The notes: generated by a model from the sequence alone, not told the origin. A DNA stretch of 64,000 bases from an uncultured Bacteroides sp. (GCF_902491285.1 NZ_CABUHK010000004.1:1-64000), one strand, 5' to 3'; positions 1 to 10,098 are shown, counted from the first letter of the stretch. A program made the numbers and translations.

Positions 1-41
1 AGTATTTATCTTGGCACACGTAAAAACAATTCGAAATTGCT

Positions 42-428
42 ATGAAAAAGGAAAAGATTCATTTGGAGTATTTGTTGAACGCAACTTCTAAAAATATTCT
101 TTGGGGAGCTATCAGTACACCTACCGGGTTGGAGGACTGGTTTGCCGACAAAGTAATATCCGATGATAAAATAGTAGAGTTCCATTGGGGAAAGACAGAA
201 CAGAGAAAAGCTGAAATTACAGCTATTCGGGCTTTCTCTTTCATCCGTTTCCGTTGGCTGGATGATGAAAACGAACGTGATTATTTCGAAATCAAAATGA
301 CGTATAATGAACTGACAAGTGACTATGTATTAGAAATTACCGATTTCGCAGATCCGGACGAGGTAAGCGATATGAAAGAATTATGGGAGTCACAAGTCGC
401 TAAATTAAGAAGAACTTGTGGTTTTTAG
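42..428 (+). CDS. START-like / AHSA1-type domain protein
   Basis: A 128-residue cytoplasmic protein with no signal peptide. The early W-G-x-I-x-T-P-x-G-L-x-D-W-F stretch (about residues 21-34) and the alternating strands that follow fit the helix-grip fold of START/AHSA1-like proteins, which bind hydrophobic ligands or act as co-chaperones. It ends 58 bases before the next promoter, so it is probably its own transcription unit. The specific ligand or partner cannot be read from the sequence. Confidence 0.8.
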   Translation: MKKEKIHLEYLLNATSKNILWGAISTPTGLEDWFADKVISDDKIVEFHWGKTEQRKAEITAIRAFSFIRFRWLDDENERDYFEIKMTYNELTSDYVLEITDFADPDEVSDMKELWESQVAKLRRTCGF

Positions 429-470
429 TTAACTTTCAACTAAAAATTTTCGATGCTCCTTTTTTTGTGC

Positions 471-478
471 TAATTTTG
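471..478 (+). promoter_or_regulatory. -7 promoter element (TAATTTTG)
   Basis: Exact match to the Bacteroidetes -7 consensus TANNTTTG. Transcription would begin around 484-486. That leaves almost no leader for an ATG at 487 and favours the ATG at 505 for the LptF/G gene. No clear -33 TTTG lies 20 bases upstream. Confidence 0.5.
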
Positions 479-504
479 CGTCTTAAATGCACGAACCTAT
501 TAAG

Positions 505-2403
505 ATGCTACGCATAAAGAAATTAGATATATTCATCGTAAAGAGTTTTTTGATGCTCTTTATTGGTACATTCTTCATCTGTCTGTTCATATTCATGATG
601 CAGTTCCTGTGGAGATATGTAGACGAATTGGTCGGAAAGGGATTGGAGATGAGCGTGATGGCTCAGTTCTTCTTTTATTCCGCATTGACATTAGTGCCAG
701 TATCGTTGCCGTTGGCAGTGCTACTGGCTTCTTTGATTACTTTCGGTAACTTCGGCGAACGGTATGAATTGCTCGCAATGAAGGCCGCGGGTATCTCCCT
801 GCTCAAAATCATGCGTCCGCTTGCTTTCTTTGTCTGCGGGCTGGTCGGTGTCTCATTCTATTTCCAAAATGTAGTCGGCCCTATTGCCCAGGCTAAACTG
901 GGAACCCTGATTCTTTCGATGAAACAAAAATCCCCGGAACTGGATATTCCCGAAGGCGTATTTTATTCCGAGATAAAGGATTATAACCTGAAAGTCGCAA
1001 GGAAAGACCGGAAAACCGGTATGCTCTACGATGTCCTGATTTATAATATGAAAGACGGATTCGAGAATGCGCATATCATCTATGCGGATTCCGGACGTCT
1101 GGAAATGACTGCTGACAAACAGCATCTCTGGCTGCATCTGTATAGCGGCGATTTGTTCGAGAATCTGAAAGCACAAAGTATGAAATCCCAGAATGTGCCT
1201 TATCGGCGCGAGTCGTTCAGGGAGAAACATACACTGATTGAGTTTGACTCCGATTTCAATATGGCGGATGAAAGTATCATGAGCAACCAGTCCAGTGCCA
1301 AAAACATGACCATGCTACAAGCTTCCATCGACTCGATGAAAGTGTTGGGAGACAGTATCGGAAGGCAATATTACCGGGAAGTGGCCGAAGGGAATTTCCG
1401 TCCTTCCTACGGGCTGAGTAAAGAAGATACGGTCAAAATCGAGACTGCGAATATTCAGGAATATAATGTGGACAGCCTTTATGCTGCCGCATCCCTGACG
1501 CAGAAGCAGAAAGTGATATCTTCTGCCACCAGCCGTGCCGAAAATGTGTCCAGTGACCTTAGCTTCAAGAAATACACGATGGAAAATAATGACTATGCCA
1601 TCCGGAAGCATAAGACGGAGTGGCATAAGAAGATTACGATTTCCCTTTCTTGCCTGCTGTTCTTCTTTATCGGGGCACCGTTGGGCGGTATTATCCGTAA
1701 AGGTGGTTTGGGTATGCCGGTGATTGTGTCGGTGCTGGTGTTCATCATTTATTATATCATTGATAACACAGGCTATAAGATGGCGCGCGACGGTAAATGG
1801 ATTGTATGGATGGGGATGTGGACAAGTAGTGCGGTTCTCGCCCCGTTGGGTATCTTCCTTACTTACAAATCGAACAAAGACTCTGTGGTGCTGAATGCCG
1901 ATGCGTATATCAACTGGTTTAAGAAGATTGCCGGAATCCGCAGCGTGCGTCATTTATTCAAGAAAGAAGTTATTATCAATGATCCCGATTATGCGCGTAT
2001 ACCCGGAGAGTTGGAACAGCTCACGGCGGAATGCAAAGCTTATATTACCCGGAATCAGTTGACGAAAGCACCGGATTATTTCAAGTTGTGGATGTCGGGC
2101 GGAAAGGACGATGAAGTGATGGCTATCAACGATAAACTGGAGGCATTGGTGGAAGAGATGTCCAATACCAAGTCGGCTACTTTGATAGGCGCATTAAACA
2201 ATTATCCGGTGATTCCCGTTTCTGCTCATGTGCGCCCGTTCCATATATATTGGCTGAATTTGGCTGCCGGGGTGATTTTCCCTATCGGGCTATTTTTCTA
2301 TTTCCGCATTTGGATGTTCCGTATCCGCCTGGCTAAGGACATGGAGCGAATTATAAAGAATAACGAACAAGTTCAATTCATCATACAGAAAATTAATAAA
2401 TAA
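505..2403 (+). CDS. LptF/LptG (YjgP/YjgQ) family permease
   Basis: Inner-membrane permease of the LPS transport system, where LptF and LptG work with the LptB ATPase to extract LPS. The N-terminus has a short basic stretch and then three hydrophobic segments (about residues 8-35, 50-80 and 95-115). A long periplasmic region follows, then further membrane segments near 380-455 and one near 590-610. At about 632 residues it is much longer than the usual 350-390. The extra length is mainly a soluble stretch before the last membrane segment, as seen in Bacteroidetes homologues. The frame is also open from an ATG at 487, but the promoter element at 471-478 argues for 505. RibBA follows after 5 bases, so the two are probably co-transcribed. 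Confidence 0.85.
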   Translation: MLRIKKLDIFIVKSFLMLFIGTFFICLFIFMMQFLWRYVDELVGKGLEMSVMAQFFFYSALTLVPVSLPLAVLLASLITFGNFGERYELLAMKAAGISLLKIMRPLAFFVCGLVGVSFYFQNVVGPIAQAKLGTLILSMKQKSPELDIPEGVFYSEIKDYNLKVARKDRKTGMLYDVLIYNMKDGFENAHIIYADSGRLEMTADKQHLWLHLYSGDLFENLKAQSMKSQNVPYRRESFREKHTLIEFDSDFNMADESIMSNQSSAKNMTMLQASIDSMKVLGDSIGRQYYREVAEGNFRPSYGLSKEDTVKIETANIQEYNVDSLYAAASLTQKQKVISSATSRAENVSSDLSFKKYTMENNDYAIRKHKTEWHKKITISLSCLLFFFIGAPLGGIIRKGGLGMPVIVSVLVFIIYYIIDNTGYKMARDGKWIVWMGMWTSSAVLAPLGIFLTYKSNKDSVVLNADAYINWFKKIAGIRSVRHLFKKEVIINDPDYARIPGELEQLTAECKAYITRNQLTKAPDYFKLWMSGGKDDEVMAINDKLEALVEEMSNTKSATLIGALNNYPVIPVSAHVRPFHIYWLNLAAGVIFPIGLFFYFRIWMFRIRLAKDMERIIKNNEQVQFIIQKINK

Positions 2404-2408
2404 TTGTT

Positions 2409-3623
2409 ATGGAAGAGATTAAAATGGATAGAATAGAAGACGCGATTGCCGACTTCAAAGAAGGCAAGTTTGTCATAGTAGTAGATGATGAAGACCGCGA
2501 AAATGAAGGTGACCTGATTATTGCCGCAGAAAAGATAACTCCTGAGAACGTAAACTTCATGTTGAAACATGCGCGTGGCGTGCTTTGCGCACCTATCACA
2601 GTGTCCCGTTGCAAGGAACTGGATTTGCCGCACCAGGTGAGTGACAATACGTCCGTGCTGGGGACTCCTTTTACGGTTACTATTGATAAACTGGAAGGTT
2701 GTTCCACCGGAGTATCTGCCGCCGACCGTGCCGCTACCATTCGGGCATTGGCGGATCCAACTTCTACACCGGCTACTTTCGGACGTCCCGGACACGTTAA
2801 TCCGTTGTATGCGCAGGAAAAAGGAGTGCTTCGTCGTGCAGGACATACAGAAGCCACTGTTGACATGGCCCGTCTGGCAGGACTTTATCCGGCCGGTGCT
2901 TTAATGGAAATCATGAGTGATGACGGCACGATGGCCCGTCTGCCCGAACTTCGTAAAATGGCGGACGAATATGGCTTGAAACTGATTTCTATCCATGACC
3001 TGATTGCTTACCGCTTGAAGCAGGAGTCAATCGTAGAAAAAGGGGTGGAAGTAAATATGCCTACCGAACACGGAATGTTTCACCTGATTCCTTTCCGTCA
3101 GAAGTCGAACGGATTGGAGCACATGGCTATATTTAAAGGTACGTGGAGTGCGGATGAACCGATTCTGGTACGCGTTCATTCCTCTTGTGCCACCGGAGAC
3201 ATTCTCGGTTCACAGCGTTGTGACTGCGGCGAACAGTTGCATAAATCCATGGAAATGATTGAGAAAGAAGGAAAAGGTGTAGTTGTCTATCTGAATCAGG
3301 AAGGTCGCGGCATCGGTCTGATGGAAAAGATGAAAGCCTATAAACTTCAGGAAGACGGTATGGATACTGTTGATGCGAATATTTGCCTGGGACACCTTGC
3401 TGACGAACGGGACTATGGCGTAGGCGCACAGATTCTTCGCGAGCTGGGAGTGCACAAGATGAGACTTTTGACAAATAATCCGGTGAAACGTGTGGGCCTT
3501 GAAGCCTATGGATTGGAAATTGTGGAAAATGTGCCTGTTGAAACTGTTCCCAATCCGTACAATGAACGTTATCTGAGAACAAAGAAAGAAAGAATGGGGC
3601 ATACTTTACATTTAAATAAGTAA
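2409..3623 (+). CDS. ribBA: Bifunctional DHBP synthase / GTP cyclohydrolase II
   Basis: Catalyses the two entry steps of riboflavin synthesis: ribulose 5-phosphate to 3,4-dihydroxy-2-butanone 4-phosphate, and GTP to the diaminopyrimidine precursor. The N-terminal half (about 1-205) has the acidic [10 protein letters not shown] motif and the R-A-G-H-T-E-A motif of RibB. The C-terminal half (about 206-404) has the zinc-binding cysteine set S-S-C-A-T-G-D...Q-R-C-D-C-G and the N-Q-E-G-R-G-I-G-L motif of RibA. The 404-residue length is normal for the fusion. An alternative start at 2424 would remove only five residues. Confidence 0.96.
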   Translation: MEEIKMDRIEDAIADFKEGKFVIVVDDEDRENEGDLIIAAEKITPENVNFMLKHARGVLCAPITVSRCKELDLPHQVSDNTSVLGTPFTVTIDKLEGCSTGVSAADRAATIRALADPTSTPATFGRPGHVNPLYAQEKGVLRRAGHTEATVDMARLAGLYPAGALMEIMSDDGTMARLPELRKMADEYGLKLISIHDLIAYRLKQESIVEKGVEVNMPTEHGMFHLIPFRQKSNGLEHMAIFKGTWSADEPILVRVHSSCATGDILGSQRCDCGEQLHKSMEMIEKEGKGVVVYLNQEGRGIGLMEKMKAYKLQEDGMDTVDANICLGHLADERDYGVGAQILRELGVHKMRLLTNNPVKRVGLEAYGLEIVENVPVETVPNPYNERYLRTKKERMGHTLHLNK

Positions 3624-3705
3624 TTTGCCAGATTGTTTCCGTATATCAAATATTATCGCTTATTTTGCAACGATTTTCACTCAACAACAATAAAATAGAT
3701 ACAAA

Positions 3706-4899
3706 ATGAATCAATTATCAGATCGTTTGAACAGCTTGTCGCCATCGGCGACGCTTGCCATGTCGCAGAAGAGCAACGAGCTTAAAGCACAAGGCGTTGA
3801 TGTTATTAACTTAAGTGTAGGAGAACCGGATTTCAATACTCCTGACCACATCAAGGAAGCTGCTAAAAAAGCCGTTGATGATAACTTTTCTCGTTATTCT
3901 CCGGTACCGGGTTATCCGGCTTTGCGCAATGCTATTGTTGAGAAACTGAAAAAAGAAAACGGTCTGGAATACACAGCCGCTCAGATTTCTTGTGCAAACG
4001 GTGCAAAACAATCTGTTTGTAATACGATTCTCGTATTGGTAAATCCGGGTGACGAGGTAATCGTTCCGGCTCCTTACTGGGTAAGCTACCCGGAAATGGT
4101 GAAAATGGCTGAAGGTACTCCTGTGATTGTTTCGGCCGGTATCGAACAGGATTTCAAGATTACTCCCGAACAACTGGAAGCTGCCATTACTCCGAAGACT
4201 AAAGCATTGATTCTTTGTTCTCCGTCCAACCCGACGGGCTCTGTATATACGAAGGAAGAACTGGCAGGCTTGTCTGCCGTACTGGCTAAGTATCCGCAGG
4301 TAATCGTTATCGCTGACGAAATCTACGAACATATCAATTATATCGGCGCACATCAGAGCATCGCCCAGTTCCCGGAAATGAAGGAACGTACGGTAATTGT
4401 AAACGGTGTGTCAAAGGCTTACGCCATGACAGGATGGAGAATCGGTTTCATTGCCGGACCGGAATGGATTGTAAAGGCTTGCAACAAATTGCAGGGTCAG
4501 TACACTTCAGGTCCTTGCTCCGTATCTCAGAAGGCTGCTGAGGCTGCATATGTAGGCACTCAGGAACCGGTGAAGGAAATGCAGAAAGCATTCGAACGCC
4601 GCCGTGACTTGATTGTGAAGTTGGCTAAGGAAGTTCCGGGATTCGAAGTAAACGTTCCGCAAGGTGCTTTCTATCTGTTCCCGAAATGCGACGCTTTCTT
4701 CGGAAAGAGCAACGGTGACCGTAAGATTGCAGATTCGGACGACTTGGCAATGTACCTGCTCGAAGAAGCTCATGTAGCTTGTGTGGGCGGTGCTTCATTC
4801 GGTGCTCCCGAATGTATCCGTATGAGTTATGCTACAAGCGATGAGAATATCGTGGAAGCTATCCGTCGTATCAAGGAAGCATTGGCTAAATTGAAATAA
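3706..4899 (+). CDS. aspC: Aspartate aminotransferase (class I, PLP)
   Basis: Cytoplasmic 397-residue aminotransferase that interconverts oxaloacetate/glutamate and aspartate/2-oxoglutarate, feeding the aspartate family found elsewhere in this window (thrA, metA, thrC, metY). The PLP lysine is K237 in V-S-K-A-Y-A-M-T-G-W-R. The S-P-S-N-P-T-G motif (172-178) and the A-D-E-I-Y motif (203-207) are intact. A possible -7 box (TATTTTGC, 3661-3668) sits 38 bases upstream. A strong hairpin terminator follows. Exact substrate preference within this subgroup is inferred from family resemblance. Confidence 0.92.
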   Translation: MNQLSDRLNSLSPSATLAMSQKSNELKAQGVDVINLSVGEPDFNTPDHIKEAAKKAVDDNFSRYSPVPGYPALRNAIVEKLKKENGLEYTAAQISCANGAKQSVCNTILVLVNPGDEVIVPAPYWVSYPEMVKMAEGTPVIVSAGIEQDFKITPEQLEAAITPKTKALILCSPSNPTGSVYTKEELAGLSAVLAKYPQVIVIADEIYEHINYIGAHQSIAQFPEMKERTVIVNGVSKAYAMTGWRIGFIAGPEWIVKACNKLQGQYTSGPCSVSQKAAEAAYVGTQEPVKEMQKAFERRRDLIVKLAKEVPGFEVNVPQGAFYLFPKCDAFFGKSNGDRKIADSDDLAMYLLEEAHVACVGGASFGAPECIRMSYATSDENIVEAIRRIKEALAKLK

Positions 4900-4928
4900 A
4901 CGGTTCTTGGATAAGATAAAATAAAACA

Positions 4929-4966
4929 GTGGGCGGTTTTCCGAGGAAGCCGCCCACTACTTTTTT
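4929..4966 (+). terminator. Rho-independent terminator after aspC
   Basis: GTGGGCGG (4929-4936) pairs with CCGCCCAC (4950-4957), followed by a T run at 4961-4966. It lies 30 bases after the aspC stop. Confidence 0.85.
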
Positions 4967-4983
4967 CTCCGGAAGGAGAAAAT

Positions 4984-5026
4984 AAAAAAAAGGCTGCCTT
5001 CCGTAGAAAGCAGCCTATACTTTTTT
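4984..5026. terminator. Bidirectional terminator between aspC and ferredoxin
   Basis: AGGCTGC (4991-4997) pairs with GCAGCCT (5010-5016). An A run (4984-4990) stands before it and a T run (5021-5026) after it, so it can end transcripts from both sides. It is 10 bases past the stop of the minus-strand ferredoxin. Confidence 0.8.
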
Positions 5027-5036
5027 GTAGATTGTA

Positions 5037-5207
5037 TTATTCAGCCGGGTGAATAGCTTCAGACGGACAAACGTCTGCGCAAGTTCCACAGTCAGTACAT
5101 ACATCCGGGTTGATAGAATAGATATCACCTTCAGAGATAGCTTCTACCGGACACTCGTCGATACAAGTTCCGCAAGCAATACAATCGTCACTAATTACGT
5201 AAGCCAT
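5037..5207 (-). CDS. 2[4Fe-4S] ferredoxin
   Basis: A 56-residue protein starting M-A-Y-V-I-S-D-D-C, with two complete cluster motifs, C-I-A-C-G-T-C-I-D-E-C-P and C-T-D-C-G-T-C-A-D-V-C-P. This is the bacterial clostridial-type low-potential ferredoxin, an electron carrier for pyruvate:ferredoxin oxidoreductase, Rnf and similar enzymes in anaerobes. No signal peptide, so cytoplasmic. It stands alone between a bidirectional terminator and the divergent metA, with its own -7 box (TATTTTTG on the minus strand at 5246-5253). Confidence 0.96.
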   Translation of the reverse strand: MAYVISDDCIACGTCIDECPVEAISEGDIYSINPDVCTDCGTCADVCPSEAIHPAE

Positions 5208-5245
5208 TTTTCTAAGATTTAAATTATTAGTACTAATTTCTCCGG

Positions 5246-5253
5246 CAAAAATA
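5246..5253 (-). promoter_or_regulatory. -7 promoter element of the ferredoxin gene
   Basis: Reverse strand reads TATTTTTG, an exact TANNTTTG match, 38 bases before the ferredoxin ATG. Confidence 0.5.
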
Positions 5254-5352
5254 AGGCTTTTATTGATTAGTTGTTATGCTTCTATGATTAAATTGACTTA
5301 ATTTGTACGTCTTCTAAATAAGCAACGTCCCTATTATGTGCTATATTTTTCG

Positions 5353-5360
5353 TATTTTTG
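5353..5360 (+). promoter_or_regulatory. -7 promoter element of metA
   Basis: TATTTTTG matches TANNTTTG, 27 bases before the metA ATG. No convincing -33 box is seen. Confidence 0.5.
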
Positions 5361-5387
5361 TGCTCAAATTACTAATATATAGCGATT

Positions 5388-6305
5388 ATGCCTTTAAATT
5401 TACCCGATAAACTACCTGCGATAGAACTATTGAAGGAAGAGAATATTTTCGTTATCGACACTTCCCGCGCTACGCAGCAGGACATTCGTCCGCTACGGAT
5501 TGTGATTCTGAACCTGATGCCGTTGAAGATTACAACGGAAACGGACTTGGTGCGCTTACTTTCGAATACTCCGCTCCAGGTGGAGATTTCTTTTATGAAA
5601 ATCAAGAGCCACACGTCCAAGAATACACCGATTGAACATATGAAAACGTTCTATACGGATTTCGACCAGATGCGTCACGAGAAGTATGACGGTATGATTA
5701 TCACCGGAGCCCCTGTGGAACAGATGGATTTCGAGGAGGTGACTTATTGGGATGAGATTACGGAAATTTTCGACTGGGCACGTACGCACGTGACTTCCAC
5801 CTTATATATATGCTGGGCTGCACAAGCCGGATTGTATCATCACTACGGGATTCCCAAGTATCCGCTGGAAAAGAAGATGTTCGGCATCTTTGAGCATCGT
5901 GTGCTGGAACCTTATCATTCTATTTTCCGTGGTTTTGATGATTGTTTCTATGTGCCCCACAGCCGTCATACGGAAGTGCGCCGGGAAGATATACTGAAAG
6001 TTCCGGAGCTGACGTTGCTTTCCGAGTCGAAAGAGGCGGGTGTATATATGGCGATGGCGCGCGGCGGACGCGAGTTTTTCGTGACCGGACATTCGGAATA
6101 TTCTCCGTTGACGCTGGATACGGAGTATCGTCGTGACCTGGATAAAGGGCTGCCGATAGAAATTCCCCGTAATTATTACGTGGACGATAACCCTGATAAA
6201 GCTCCGTTGGTACGTTGGCGTGCCCATGCCAACCTGTTGTTCTCCAACTGGCTGAACTACTTTGTTTATCAGGAAACACCTTACAATATTAATGACATTA
6301 AATGA
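5388..6305 (+). CDS. metA: Homoserine O-acyltransferase MetA (predicted acetyl-CoA type)
   Basis: First committed step of methionine synthesis: acylation of homoserine. The 305-residue length is typical. The catalytic cysteine is C142 (Y-I-C-W-A-A-Q-A-G), and the H-S-R-H-T-E and H-S-E-Y motifs are present. Residue 111, in T-G-A-P-V-E-Q, is glutamate. In characterised MetA proteins Glu111 goes with acetyl-CoA and Gly111 (as in E. coli) with succinyl-CoA, so despite its usual 'succinyltransferase' label this enzyme should make O-acetylhomoserine. That suits the MetY gene at 29.6 kb. The stop overlaps the U32 peptidase start by four bases (ATGA). Confidence 0.95.
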   Translation: MPLNLPDKLPAIELLKEENIFVIDTSRATQQDIRPLRIVILNLMPLKITTETDLVRLLSNTPLQVEISFMKIKSHTSKNTPIEHMKTFYTDFDQMRHEKYDGMIITGAPVEQMDFEEVTYWDEITEIFDWARTHVTSTLYICWAAQAGLYHHYGIPKYPLEKKMFGIFEHRVLEPYHSIFRGFDDCFYVPHSRHTEVRREDILKVPELTLLSESKEAGVYMAMARGGREFFVTGHSEYSPLTLDTEYRRDLDKGLPIEIPRNYYVDDNPDKAPLVRWRAHANLLFSNWLNYFVYQETPYNINDIK

Positions 6306-8131
6306 TAAAACAGCGTAAAATAGAACTTCTCGCTCCGGCGAAAAATCTGGAATGTGGTATTGAAGCTATCAATCATGGTGCGGATGCCGTATATATCGGT
6401 GCTCCGAAGTTCGGTGCACGTGCGGCGGCTGTAAATTCATTGGAAGATATAGAAGCATTGGTGCAACATGCTCATTTGTATAATGCACGTATCTATGTCA
6501 CCGTCAATACGATTCTGAAAGAAGAGGAGCTGAAAGAGACGGAAGAGATGATTCACGCCTTGTACCGGATTGGGGTGGATGCATTGATTGTGCAGGATAT
6601 GGGGATTACAAAGCTGAACCTTCCGCCGATACCGCTTCATGCCAGTACACAGATGGACAACCGCACTCCAGAGAAAGTGAAATTCCTTTGGGAGGCAGGC
6701 TTTCGCCAGGTGGTGCTGGCGCGTGAGTTGTCGTTGCGTGAGATAAGGAAGATACATGACACCTGCCCTGAAGTGCCTTTGGAAGTGTTTGTGCATGGGG
6801 CGCTTTGCGTGAGTTATAGCGGGCAGTGCTATGTCAGCCAGGCTTGTTTCGGACGTAGCGCAAACCGGGGGGAATGTGCGCAGTTCTGCCGGTTGCCTTT
6901 CAGCTTGGTCGATTCGGACGGGAAAGTGATTGTAAAGGACAAGCATCTGCTTTCGCTGAAAGATATGAATCAGAGCGACGAGTTGGAGCAGTTGCTGGAT
7001 GCGGGAGCTTCTTCGTTCAAGATAGAGGGGCGGTTGAAAGATGTGTCTTATGTAAAGAACGTCACGGCGGCTTATCGTCAGAAGCTGGACGCTATCTTTG
7101 CCCGTCGTCAGGAATATGTACGGGCATCTTCGGGAACTTGTCGTTATGAGTTCAAGCCACAGTTGGACAAGAGCTTCAGCCGTGGATTTACGCATTATTT
7201 TCTACATGGCCGTGACAAGGAAATCTTTTCTTTTGATACTCCCAAGTCATTGGGCGAAGAGATGGGGACGATGAAGGAAGCCCGCGGCAATTATCTGACA
7301 GTTGCCGGACTGAAATCCTTTAATAATGGCGATGGTGTCTGCTATATCGACGAGCAGGGACGTTTGCAGGGATTCCGTATCAACCGGGTGGATAGTAATA
7401 AATTATATCCGCAGGAGATGCCCCGTATCAAACCCCGTACAACGCTATACCGCAATTTCGACCAGGAATTTGAGCGTGTACTGTCACGTAAATCGGCTGA
7501 AAGGAAGATAGCTGTAACTATATTGCTTGCCGATAATGAGTTCGGCTTTTCACTGACATTGACCGATGAGGATGATAACAGCGTCACGCTGAGTCTTCCC
7601 CGTGAAAAGGAATTGGCACGTACGCCACAGACTGAGAACCTGAAAACGCAACTTGCTAAATTAGGGAATACACCTTTTGAAGCGAAAGAGATAAAAGTTT
7701 CATTTGCGGAAAACTGGTTTCTGCCTGTATCGGTATTGGCTGAGTTCCGCCGGCAGGCGACGGATAAGCTGATAGCAGCCCGCCGGATAAACTACCGCCA
7801 GGAGTTGGCAGTGTGGAAACAGACTACTCATGCTTTTCCTCAAACGACATTGACCTATCTGGGAAATGTGATGAACAGCCGTGCGGCTTCTTTCTATGAA
7901 GAGCATGGCGTGCAGCGTGTTGCCCTGGCTTATGAGAAAGAAGCGGTAGAAGATGCGGTATTGATGTTCTGCAAACATTGCTTGCGTTATAGCATGGGAT
8001 GGTGTCCGATTCACCAGCGGGTGCGCTCACCTTATAAAGAACCTTATTATCTGGTATCGAATGACGGAAAGAGATTCAGCCTTGAGTTCGATTGCAAGAA
8101 TTGTCAAATGAAAGTAAAAGCGGCGCAATGA
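6302..8131 (+). CDS. U32 family peptidase-like protein (RlhA type)
   Basis: A 609-residue cytoplasmic protein. It carries the U32 signature [10 protein letters not shown]4-G-Q-C (about 161-176), then N-R-G-E-C-A-Q-x-C-R (about 188-197), with more cysteines near the C-terminus (C-K-H-C, C-K-N-C). Family members such as E. coli RlhA and TrhP are prephenate-dependent tRNA/rRNA hydroxylation factors rather than true proteases. The length, with a long C-terminal domain, is closer to RlhA than to TrhP; the RNA target is inferred. It is translationally coupled to metA upstream (ATGA overlap) and has the same overlap with the next gene at 8128. Confidence 0.88.
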   Translation: MIKQRKIELLAPAKNLECGIEAINHGADAVYIGAPKFGARAAAVNSLEDIEALVQHAHLYNARIYVTVNTILKEEELKETEEMIHALYRIGVDALIVQDMGITKLNLPPIPLHASTQMDNRTPEKVKFLWEAGFRQVVLARELSLREIRKIHDTCPEVPLEVFVHGALCVSYSGQCYVSQACFGRSANRGECAQFCRLPFSLVDSDGKVIVKDKHLLSLKDMNQSDELEQLLDAGASSFKIEGRLKDVSYVKNVTAAYRQKLDAIFARRQEYVRASSGTCRYEFKPQLDKSFSRGFTHYFLHGRDKEIFSFDTPKSLGEEMGTMKEARGNYLTVAGLKSFNNGDGVCYIDEQGRLQGFRINRVDSNKLYPQEMPRIKPRTTLYRNFDQEFERVLSRKSAERKIAVTILLADNEFGFSLTLTDEDDNSVTLSLPREKELARTPQTENLKTQLAKLGNTPFEAKEIKVSFAENWFLPVSVLAEFRRQATDKLIAARRINYRQELAVWKQTTHAFPQTTLTYLGNVMNSRAASFYEEHGVQRVALAYEKEAVEDAVLMFCKHCLRYSMGWCPIHQRVRSPYKEPYYLVSNDGKRFSLEFDCKNCQMKVKAAQ

Positions 8132-9192
8132 GAATAATTCACCACAGAGGATGCGGAGAACGCAGCGTTTCAGCTCTTTCTCGCGGAACCGGCTTTTGGG
8201 AGTGGGATGGCTGGTGGAAGAAGCTCTCTTCCCCTGCGTCTTTCGTCTCCTCTGTGGTGATTCTGCTATTCTTCTTTTCGTCTTGTCATTATACTCGTCC
8301 CGATCTTTCTTCCGAAGAGATGCCGCAGAAAACAAAGGACTCTCTGAGTTACCTTTATGAGCGGCATTATACCTGGAATACGAATTTGGAATTAATGGCG
8401 GATTCCATCTCGTTGGAGTGTCTGCCTATCAAGGATACGTACATAAACCTTTACCGGGGCGACCGCGTGGTGGTGGCCGAATTTGCTGTGCATCCTGCCG
8501 ATAGTGTGGATAGTATTTGGGTGAAGCTGGCACATACACAGGATGAACAGGGATGGATGCGTGAGGTGGAGTTGAAGCAATCGTTTGTCCCTACAGATAG
8601 TATTTCGCAGGCTATTCATTTGTTCAGTGATACGCATGCTTCTTATTTTGTGGTTATCTTTGCGCTGTTTGTCGGTGTCTACCTGCTTCGGGCTTTCCGG
8701 CGGAAACAGTTGCAGATGGTGTACTTTAATGATATTGACAGCGTGTATCCGTTATTCCTCTGCCTGCTGATGGCTTTCAGTGCGACGGTATATGAATCCA
8801 TGCAGGTCTTTACACCGGAAACATGGGAGCATTTTTATTTCAATCCTACTTTGTCGCCTTTTAAGGTTCCTTTTATCCTCTCAGTCTTTTTGCTGAGTAT
8901 CTGGTTGTTTTTAGTAGTCGCCTTGGCGGTGCTTGATGATTTGTTCCGGCAGTTGACTCCAGCGGCGGCAATCTTCTATTTGCTGGGGCTGATGTCCTGT
9001 TGTATCTTCTGTTATTTCTTCTTTATTTTGATGGTTCATATCTATGTAGGTTATCTATTCCTTGCCTTTTTTGTTTTCGTTTTCGCGAAGAAAGTGCAGC
9101 GGAATAGTGGCTATAAATATCGTTGCGGACATTGTGGGGAGAAGTTGAAAGAGAAAGGTGTGTGCCCGCATTGCGGAGCAATCAATGAATAA
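8128..9192 (+). CDS. Membrane protein with N-terminal lipobox and C-terminal zinc ribbon
   Basis: Function not recognised. With the ATG at 8128 (four-base overlap with the U32 gene) the protein has 354 residues. Residues 31-53 look like a lipoprotein signal (K-K...V-V-I-L-L-F-F-F-S-S-C), but 30 odd residues rich in W, G and R precede it. Those residues are encoded by an inverted-repeat element (see repeat at 8131-8264). After the cysteine comes an exported SH3-like stretch (about 95-150), four or five membrane helices (about 172-320) and a cytoplasmic zinc ribbon C-G-H-C-x9-C-P-H-C near the C-terminus. The true start is uncertain because the repeat seems to have replaced the original 5' end. 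Confidence 0.7.
   Translation: MRIIHHRGCGERSVSALSRGTGFWEWDGWWKKLSSPASFVSSVVILLFFFSSCHYTRPDLSSEEMPQKTKDSLSYLYERHYTWNTNLELMADSISLECLPIKDTYINLYRGDRVVVAEFAVHPADSVDSIWVKLAHTQDEQGWMREVELKQSFVPTDSISQAIHLFSDTHASYFVVIFALFVGVYLLRAFRRKQLQMVYFNDIDSVYPLFLCLLMAFSATVYESMQVFTPETWEHFYFNPTLSPFKVPFILSVFLLSIWLFLVVALAVLDDLFRQLTPAAAIFYLLGLMSCCIFCYFFFILMVHIYVGYLFLAFFVFVFAKKVQRNSGYKYRCGHCGEKLKEKGVCPHCGAINE
8131..8264. repeat. Imperfect inverted-repeat element (REP/MITE-like)
   Basis: The left arm contains TTCACCACAGAGGA (8138-8151), then GCGGAGAACGCAG. The right arm contains CTGCGTC, then TCCTCTGTGGTGA (8248-8260), its reverse complement. Arms are about 30 bases with small gaps and enclose about 70 bases. The element lies exactly at the start of the open frame at 8128 and contributes its first 45 or so codons. 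It resembles the dispersed CACCACAGAG palindromic repeats met in several bacterial genomes; that resemblance is from memory. Confidence 0.7.
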
Positions 9193-9228
9193 CTCTATAA
9201 TCTATTTCATTTCCGAATAACTTTTTAT

Positions 9229-9738
9229 ATGATGGAAATCAGACTTACCGAATTAAAAGATCTTCCTTTAGTAATGGAGATTTATGACTATGCCCGTGCT
9301 TTTATGCGCTCGACAGGGAATACAACTCAATGGATTGACGGTTATCCGTCCGAGGCATTTATCCGTCAGGAAATAGAAGACGGTCATAGTTTCGTATGTA
9401 CGGATGAACTGGGGGAAATACTGGGAACTTTTTGTTTTATACTGGGGGATGACCCTACTTATCAGCATATTTATGAAGGAGCCTGGCTCAATGATGAACC
9501 TTACGGAGTAGTTCACCGGCTGGCAACGAACGGTACAAGAAAAGGGGTGGCGGAAGCCTGCCTGAACTGGTGTTTTCAACGGATGTCGAATGTCCGGGTG
9601 GATACGCATCGGGATAATAAGGTCATGCAGCATATCCTGGAGAAGCATGGCTTTCAGCGTTGCGGTATCATTTATGTAAAGAATGGGACAGAGCGCATTG
9701 CTTATCAGAAGATACAAACTATGGTTGTACAGGAATGA
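9229..9738 (+). CDS. GNAT family N-acetyltransferase
   Basis: A 169-residue cytoplasmic acetyltransferase. The acetyl-CoA-binding motif A is recognisable as H-R-L-A-T-N-G-T-R-K-G-V-A-E (about 99-112), followed by a W-C-F helix, and motif B as N-K-V-M-Q-H-I-L-E-K-H-G-F (about 128-140). Substrate unknown. The ATG at 9229 is followed at once by another ATG; either may be used. It is 36 bases after the preceding gene and is the last gene before a gene-free repeat region. Confidence 0.88.
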   Translation: MMEIRLTELKDLPLVMEIYDYARAFMRSTGNTTQWIDGYPSEAFIRQEIEDGHSFVCTDELGEILGTFCFILGDDPTYQHIYEGAWLNDEPYGVVHRLATNGTRKGVAEACLNWCFQRMSNVRVDTHRDNKVMQHILEKHGFQRCGIIYVKNGTERIAYQKIQTMVVQE

Positions 9739-9793
9739 AAATTTGTTTTCTCCTACTGATTTGTATAAGTACCATTAACTTTTGATTCGTAAA

Positions 9794-9874
9794 TTTCACC
9801 GGTTTCACCTTGTAATTGAAATGCTTGTGAGTAAGAAGATTACGGGTGAAAGTGTGGGGTGGAATAGGGTGAAA
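9794..9874. repeat. Left cluster of TTTCACC / GGTGAAA motifs
   Basis: TTTCACC at 9794 and 9803, then the reverse complement GGTGAAA at 9845 and 9868. The two pairs face each other and could fold as a stem or act as paired protein sites. Confidence 0.7.
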
Positions 9875-9924
9875 TCCCTTGTTATTGCTTTCATTTATTG
9901 AAGTTATTTATATCGGTTGTCGGG

Positions 9925-10007
9925 TATATAGATCCAATGTGTCCGGTATATAGCTCCAACGTATTGGCCATATATGCCCAACGTGTTGGATCTATATATG
10001 CTGTAAC
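9925..10007. repeat. Phased array A, 22-base period
   Basis: Degenerate units begin at 9925, 9947, 9969 and 9991, exactly 22 bases apart. TATATA-like cores recur and CCAA falls at 9934, 9956 and 9978; the fourth unit is weak. The array is also partly palindromic: TATATAGATCCAA (9925-9937) is matched by TTGGATCTATATA (9987-9999). Confidence 0.8.
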
Positions 10008-10011
10008 TCAA

Positions 10012-10098
10012 CTATTAATTATTGAATGTCAGATAGTTAATACTTGACGGACAGGCTGTTAATATCTGACAGTTCATCTATTAATACCTGACGGCGGG
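10012..10098. repeat. Phased array B, 22-base period, four units
   Basis: TTAAT-N3-TGA occurs at 10015, 10037, 10059 and 10081, exactly 22 bases apart, with variable sequence between. The motif is unrelated to arrays A and C. Confidence 0.85.

Noticed and set aside
1315..1953. 212-residue minus-strand frame with many histidines
   Set aside because: Antisense of the LptF/G gene; composition is typical of a reverse-frame artefact.
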